DNA of 9,603 nucleotides from Fulvivirga aurantia (lineage in GTDB: Bacteria > Bacteroidota > Bacteroidia > Cytophagales > Cyclobacteriaceae). The notes under the pieces are model-generated. The model was not told the DNA's origin. It saw nothing but the letters and a program-made list of their open reading frames with translations, and ran no database searches. Position 1 is the stretch's first letter, and every line of letters begins with the position of its first letter. Location of the stretch: assembly GCF_009711475.1 (NCBI RefSeq), contig NZ_SMMD01000823.1, positions 1-9,603 on the forward strand, read 5' to 3'. The translations under genes and the position numbers were made by a program. Shown here piece after piece: positions 6,969 through 9,603 of this stretch.

Positions 6969-8498
6969 ATGGGCTTAGTTGGTTCATTAGTAAAGAAAGG
7001 CGTTGAGCTTAATCAAAAGTTAAGTTTTAGCACAAAGCAGCCACAGGAAACTCAGGAGGATCAGCTACGAGAATTACTGGATAAGGCCAAAAACACTGCA
7101 TTTGGTAAGTATTATGGTTTTTCCGAAATTCTCCATTCCACTGATGTCCTCAACGCTTTTAAAGCAGAAGTTCCAATCCACGATTATAAGTCGATGCACG
7201 AGCGATGGTGGAAGAAACAACAAGAACACCCTGATATCACATGGCCCGGCAAACCGGACTTTTTCGCCTTAAGCAGTGGCACTACCGGCAAGTCGAGTAA
7301 AAGAATACCGATTACTCAGGATTTTATACATAGCATGCGAGAGGTCGGCACTTCGCTCATTAGAAGTTTGCCCAACTTTGAGTTTCCTGAAGAGCTATTT
7401 GAGAGCGAAATACTCATGCTTAGTAGTACAGCCAACCTCAGTAAGCATGCTCAGGGTCATCTTGAGGGCGAAATTAGCGGCATTAATGTGAGCAATTTCC
7501 CTGGTTGGTATGACCTTTTTTACAGACCCGGAAAAATAATTGCAGCGATCGATAATTGGGATCAGCGGGTACAACGCATCGTGGAGGAGGCGCCTAACTG
7601 GAATATTGGAGCCATTGCAGGAATACCTTCCTGGGTGTTACTCATGCTGCAGGAAATCGTGAAAAAGCATAAGTTGGCTCATATTCATGAATTGTGGCCC
7701 AATTTCAGCGTCTATGCAAGTGGTGGAGTTGCTTTCGATACTTACGCAGAAGATTTTAAAGCTATTTGTGGTAAAGAGATTACCATAATGGATACCTATC
7801 TGGCGTCAGAAGGCTTTTTTGCATGTACGACAAGGCCAGATACAATGTCTATGGAGCTGGCCTTGTCTCATGGTTATTTCTATGAATTTATTCCTTTTGA
7901 TGAAAGGGGAGTTGACGATCAGGGTGGTTTACTCGCTGACCCTGAATCTCATACGTTAGATGAGGTAGTGCCCGGGCAGGAATATGTGCTGGTAATAAGC
8001 TCATGCGCTGGGGCATGGCGGTATGTAATTGGTGACACTATTAAATTTACCTCTACAAACCCTCATGAGATAAAAATTACAGGCCGTACTAAATTCTTCT
8101 TAAATGTTGTCGGGTCGCAACTTTCAGAAGAAAAAATGGATGAAGCTATTTTACATATTTCAGAGCAAAACAATGTCACTATAAATGAGTACATGGTAGC
8201 CGCTGTGAAGAATGATTCAGGTGAATACATTCACCAATGGATAATTGTTTCTGATGTGGAAGTTGACCGTGAAAAAATATCAGCCACGCTCGATGAAACA
8301 TTAAAAAAGGCAAATAAAAACTACAAGGTAGCCCGGTCAAAATCATTGAAAGGACTGCAGCTTGAAGTAGTATCTAAAGAGATTTACCACAGTTACTTAG
8401 AAAAATCAAATAAAAAAGGTGGGCAGGTTAAAACTCCAAAAGTGATGTCTGAATCTAAAATGAATCAGTTTTTAGACTTCCTTAGATCAAAGGTCTAA
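6969..8498 (+). CDS. GH3-family acyl-adenylating enzyme (GH3 auxin-responsive promoter family protein)
   Basis: The 509-aa protein has the full length expected of bacterial GH3 proteins (Pfam GH3, ANL-type adenylating superfamily). Visible nucleotide-binding motifs are SSGTTGKSSKRIP (102-114; the phosphate-binding loop), DTYLASEGFF (275-284; the counterpart of the YxxSE motif) and WRYVIGDTIKF (350-360; the counterpart of the YRxGD motif, with D356 expected to bind ribose). GRTKFFLNVVG (372-382) is the hinge toward the C-terminal domain. Plant GH3 enzymes activate carboxylic acids such as auxin or jasmonate as acyl-AMP and conjugate them to amino acids. In Bacteroidota the family is frequent but, to my knowledge, its substrate is not established, so an acid-amido synthetase or related acyl-transfer reaction is inferred. 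There is no signal peptide, so it should be cytoplasmic. All key motifs are intact and I see no frameshift. The ATG has an A/T-rich leader without Shine-Dalgarno. Its last 12 bp overlap the convergent metallopeptidase gene. Confidence 0.9.
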   Translation: MGLVGSLVKKGVELNQKLSFSTKQPQETQEDQLRELLDKAKNTAFGKYYGFSEILHSTDVLNAFKAEVPIHDYKSMHERWWKKQQEHPDITWPGKPDFFALSSGTTGKSSKRIPITQDFIHSMREVGTSLIRSLPNFEFPEELFESEILMLSSTANLSKHAQGHLEGEISGINVSNFPGWYDLFYRPGKIIAAIDNWDQRVQRIVEEAPNWNIGAIAGIPSWVLLMLQEIVKKHKLAHIHELWPNFSVYASGGVAFDTYAEDFKAICGKEITIMDTYLASEGFFACTTRPDTMSMELALSHGYFYEFIPFDERGVDDQGGLLADPESHTLDEVVPGQEYVLVISSCAGAWRYVIGDTIKFTSTNPHEIKITGRTKFFLNVVGSQLSEEKMDEAILHISEQNNVTINEYMVAAVKNDSGEYIHQWIIVSDVEVDREKISATLDETLKKANKNYKVARSKSLKGLQLEVVSKEIYHSYLEKSNKKGGQVKTPKVMSESKMNQFLDFLRSKV

Positions 8499-9056
8499 TG
8501 CCGGTTGCATAAAGGTTTTGTCTACTGTGCACATTTCTACCTGTTCTATAGACAAGTAATATTTTCTGATTTTAGCCTTGTAATCTTCTTCCAACAGGTC
8601 ATGTTCTAAAATAAAGCGCTTTGTTGCTAGAATCTCATTTTTAAAACCGTGGTCTATAGCAATGTAATCGGCCGCATGTTCTGCTTCCCTTCTAAATTTA
8701 GGCGAGATCAGGTATTTGAGGCCATATCTTATCATTTGCAGGTTAGAAAATGGCTCATAATCTACTAAATGACCTAACTCATGGGCAAACCACCCGGTAA
8801 GTACATCCTTAGGTAGGTCAGCAACTTTGAGCTCATTACTATCCCTCACATACTCAGCAAGGTTTATTTTATAGCGCTTAACACCTTTTAAAAGTCCTTT
8901 AAAATCGATGATGGGTTGTGCCTGCATAGTCGAAGATTTGATAGGCTTCTGTATGAGCACCACCTCATAATCATGCAGCGATTGGTAGGCATTCATCACC
9001 TTCAAAAAGCTCTTTTTGATTTTCTCGTTCTCTACGTTTTTAAACTTCGTAAGCAT
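8487..9056 (-). CDS. putative zinc metallopeptidase (HELGH, gluzincin/M48-like arrangement)
   Basis: Counting from the ATG at 9056 the protein is 189 aa. AHELGH (91-96) is an HExxH zinc site with H92, E93 and H96. About 28 residues later comes REAEHAADYIAIDHGF (123-138), where E124 or E126 could be the third zinc ligand and D130 the conserved partner. This HExxH...ExxxD layout resembles M48-type and related zincins, although the protein is far shorter than integral-membrane M48 enzymes. No signal peptide is present. The segment between the two motifs (LQMIRYGLKYLISPKF, 106-121) is amphipathic and basic, and might touch a membrane or close the active site. A GTG at 9089 would add 11 residues. 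The ATG is preferred because GAGAGG lies 15-20 bp before it, although that is a weak argument. The gene converges on and overlaps the GH3 gene. The substrate is unknown; peptidase activity is inferred from the motif. Confidence 0.75.
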   Translation of the reverse strand: MLTKFKNVENEKIKKSFLKVMNAYQSLHDYEVVLIQKPIKSSTMQAQPIIDFKGLLKGVKRYKINLAEYVRDSNELKVADLPKDVLTGWFAHELGHLVDYEPFSNLQMIRYGLKYLISPKFRREAEHAADYIAIDHGFKNEILATKRFILEHDLLEEDYKAKIRKYYLSIEQVEMCTVDKTFMQPALDL

Positions 9057-9170
9057 AAAATATCTGTGACCTCTCAATTTTGATGTCACTTAAGGAACAA
9101 TGCTTAGATGTTAAGGTTCAGTTGAGTTAGATAGAATGTCTCAACATGGTAAAATATGCCATCCGATAAA
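9057..9170 (-). other. gap between the two leftward genes; weak inverted repeats only
   Basis: This region lies between the stop of the beta-barrel gene (9171) and the metallopeptidase start. It contains GTTGAG (9121-9126) paired with CTCAAC (9140-9145) around a 13-base loop, with no T tract on either side. It also contains GTGAC (9066-9070) paired with GTCAC (9085-9089), which flanks the GAGAGG sequence on the minus strand. Neither is a convincing terminator. No good Bacteroidota promoter was recognised, so co-transcription of the two leftward genes cannot be excluded. Confidence 0.3.
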
Positions 9171-9603
9171 TTACTGAGTTTTCAATCTGTAGAATAACTG
9201 AAGTCGCAAAGTTGGTGAGTGCTCATGTATATACCTGAAAGCTACACCATCTTCAGGCATAGTTCTTTCGTATATCGGAAATAAATATCCAAAATCTAGA
9301 CTTAAGCCAGTTTTTGAGGAAAAGTTAAAGTCTCGACCAACCGCTATAACTGCTACTATATGCTCTCTGTCAGCCAGATCTGAATCAGATTTTTCATTGT
9401 ATACATAGCTTAATCGACTTGCGAGATACCATGTGCTACTGTAATCATGCTTTTTAGATTTTCCAAAAAAGCGCTCATATTCTAGATTTAGAGAGTACAT
9501 TTTTCGGCCAACGAAACCATTACCTAAAGTAATCCCAATACCGTGTTTTTGAGCGAAATTAGCTTGGGCACCCACATGAATTAATTCTGGAAATCCCATG
9601 CCT
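9171..9603 (-). CDS. outer-membrane beta-barrel-like protein (5' end outside the window)
   Basis: The frame stops at 9171-9173 and stays open through the right edge. The methionine at 9599 is preceded in frame by a Gly codon and shows no start context, so it is probably internal, with a signal peptide beyond the window. The visible 142+ residues alternate polar and hydrophobic/aromatic residues in stretches of 8-12, such as HGIGITLGNGFV, MYSLNLEYERFF, WYLASRLSYVY, TGLSLDFGYLFPIY and LRLQLFYRL. These are separated by charged loops (KSKKHD, NEKSDSDLADRE, MPEDG). This is typical of a small outer-membrane beta barrel, and the C-terminal strand LRLQLFYRLKTQ fits the usual closing strand. No specific family is recognised. 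It may share a transcript with the metallopeptidase 114 bp downstream. Confidence 0.65.
   Translation of the reverse strand, partial: GMGFPELIHVGAQANFAQKHGIGITLGNGFVGRKMYSLNLEYERFFGKSKKHDYSSTWYLASRLSYVYNEKSDSDLADREHIVAVIAVGRDFNFSSKTGLSLDFGYLFPIYERTMPEDGVAFRYIHEHSPTLRLQLFYRLKTQ

Noticed and set aside
7276..7491. 71-aa rightward frame within the GH3 gene
   Set aside because: It is a shifted frame inside a conserved enzyme whose own frame carries the family motifs.
9121..9145. GTTGAG/CTCAAC inverted repeat as a terminator of the leftward beta-barrel gene
   Set aside because: The stem is only six base pairs with a 13-base loop, and there is no T tract on either strand.

Overview
The window looks like chromosomal DNA from a Bacteroidota bacterium, most likely of the Cytophagales/Cytophagia type. 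The reasons are a low G+C, A/T-ending codon style, leaders without Shine-Dalgarno sequences, a giant secreted protein with a type IX secretion system (T9SS) C-terminal sorting domain, a bacterial GH3-family protein of the kind common in this phylum, and a small protein matching the basic N-terminal extension of Bacteroidota cold-shock-domain proteins. No mobile element, CRISPR array, tRNA, rRNA or phage gene was seen.

Layout. Positions 1-46 may hold the first codons of a leftward gene that leaves the window. A hairpin with a T tract (78-100) lies in front of a 73-aa highly charged protein (123-344), which is closed by a convincing intrinsic terminator (394-422). The gap 423-624 contains a near-perfect 18-bp palindrome and weak Bacteroidota-type promoter elements. 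From 625 to 6885 one gene encodes a secreted protein of about 2086 aa. It is built as two large tandem halves of beta-rich repeats, then a fibronectin-like/linker domain and a T9SS sorting tail. After an 83-bp gap comes an intact 509-aa GH3-family adenylating enzyme (6969-8498). Its 3' end overlaps by 12 bp the 3' end of a leftward putative zinc metallopeptidase (8487-9056). A leftward outer-membrane beta-barrel-like protein (9171 to beyond 9603) runs off the right edge.

Functional relations. The giant protein is expected to cross the inner membrane through Sec, cross the outer membrane through T9SS, and sit on or be released from the cell surface; no T9SS machinery genes are in the window. 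The GH3 enzyme, the peptidase and the beta-barrel protein do not form an evident pathway. The strand arrangement (+,+,+,-,-) gives no single operon covering the window. I see no clear new multi-gene system. The most unusual items are the 73-aa protein that lacks its usual cold-shock domain, the duplicated architecture of the giant secreted protein, the convergent gene overlap, and two candidate regulatory structures.
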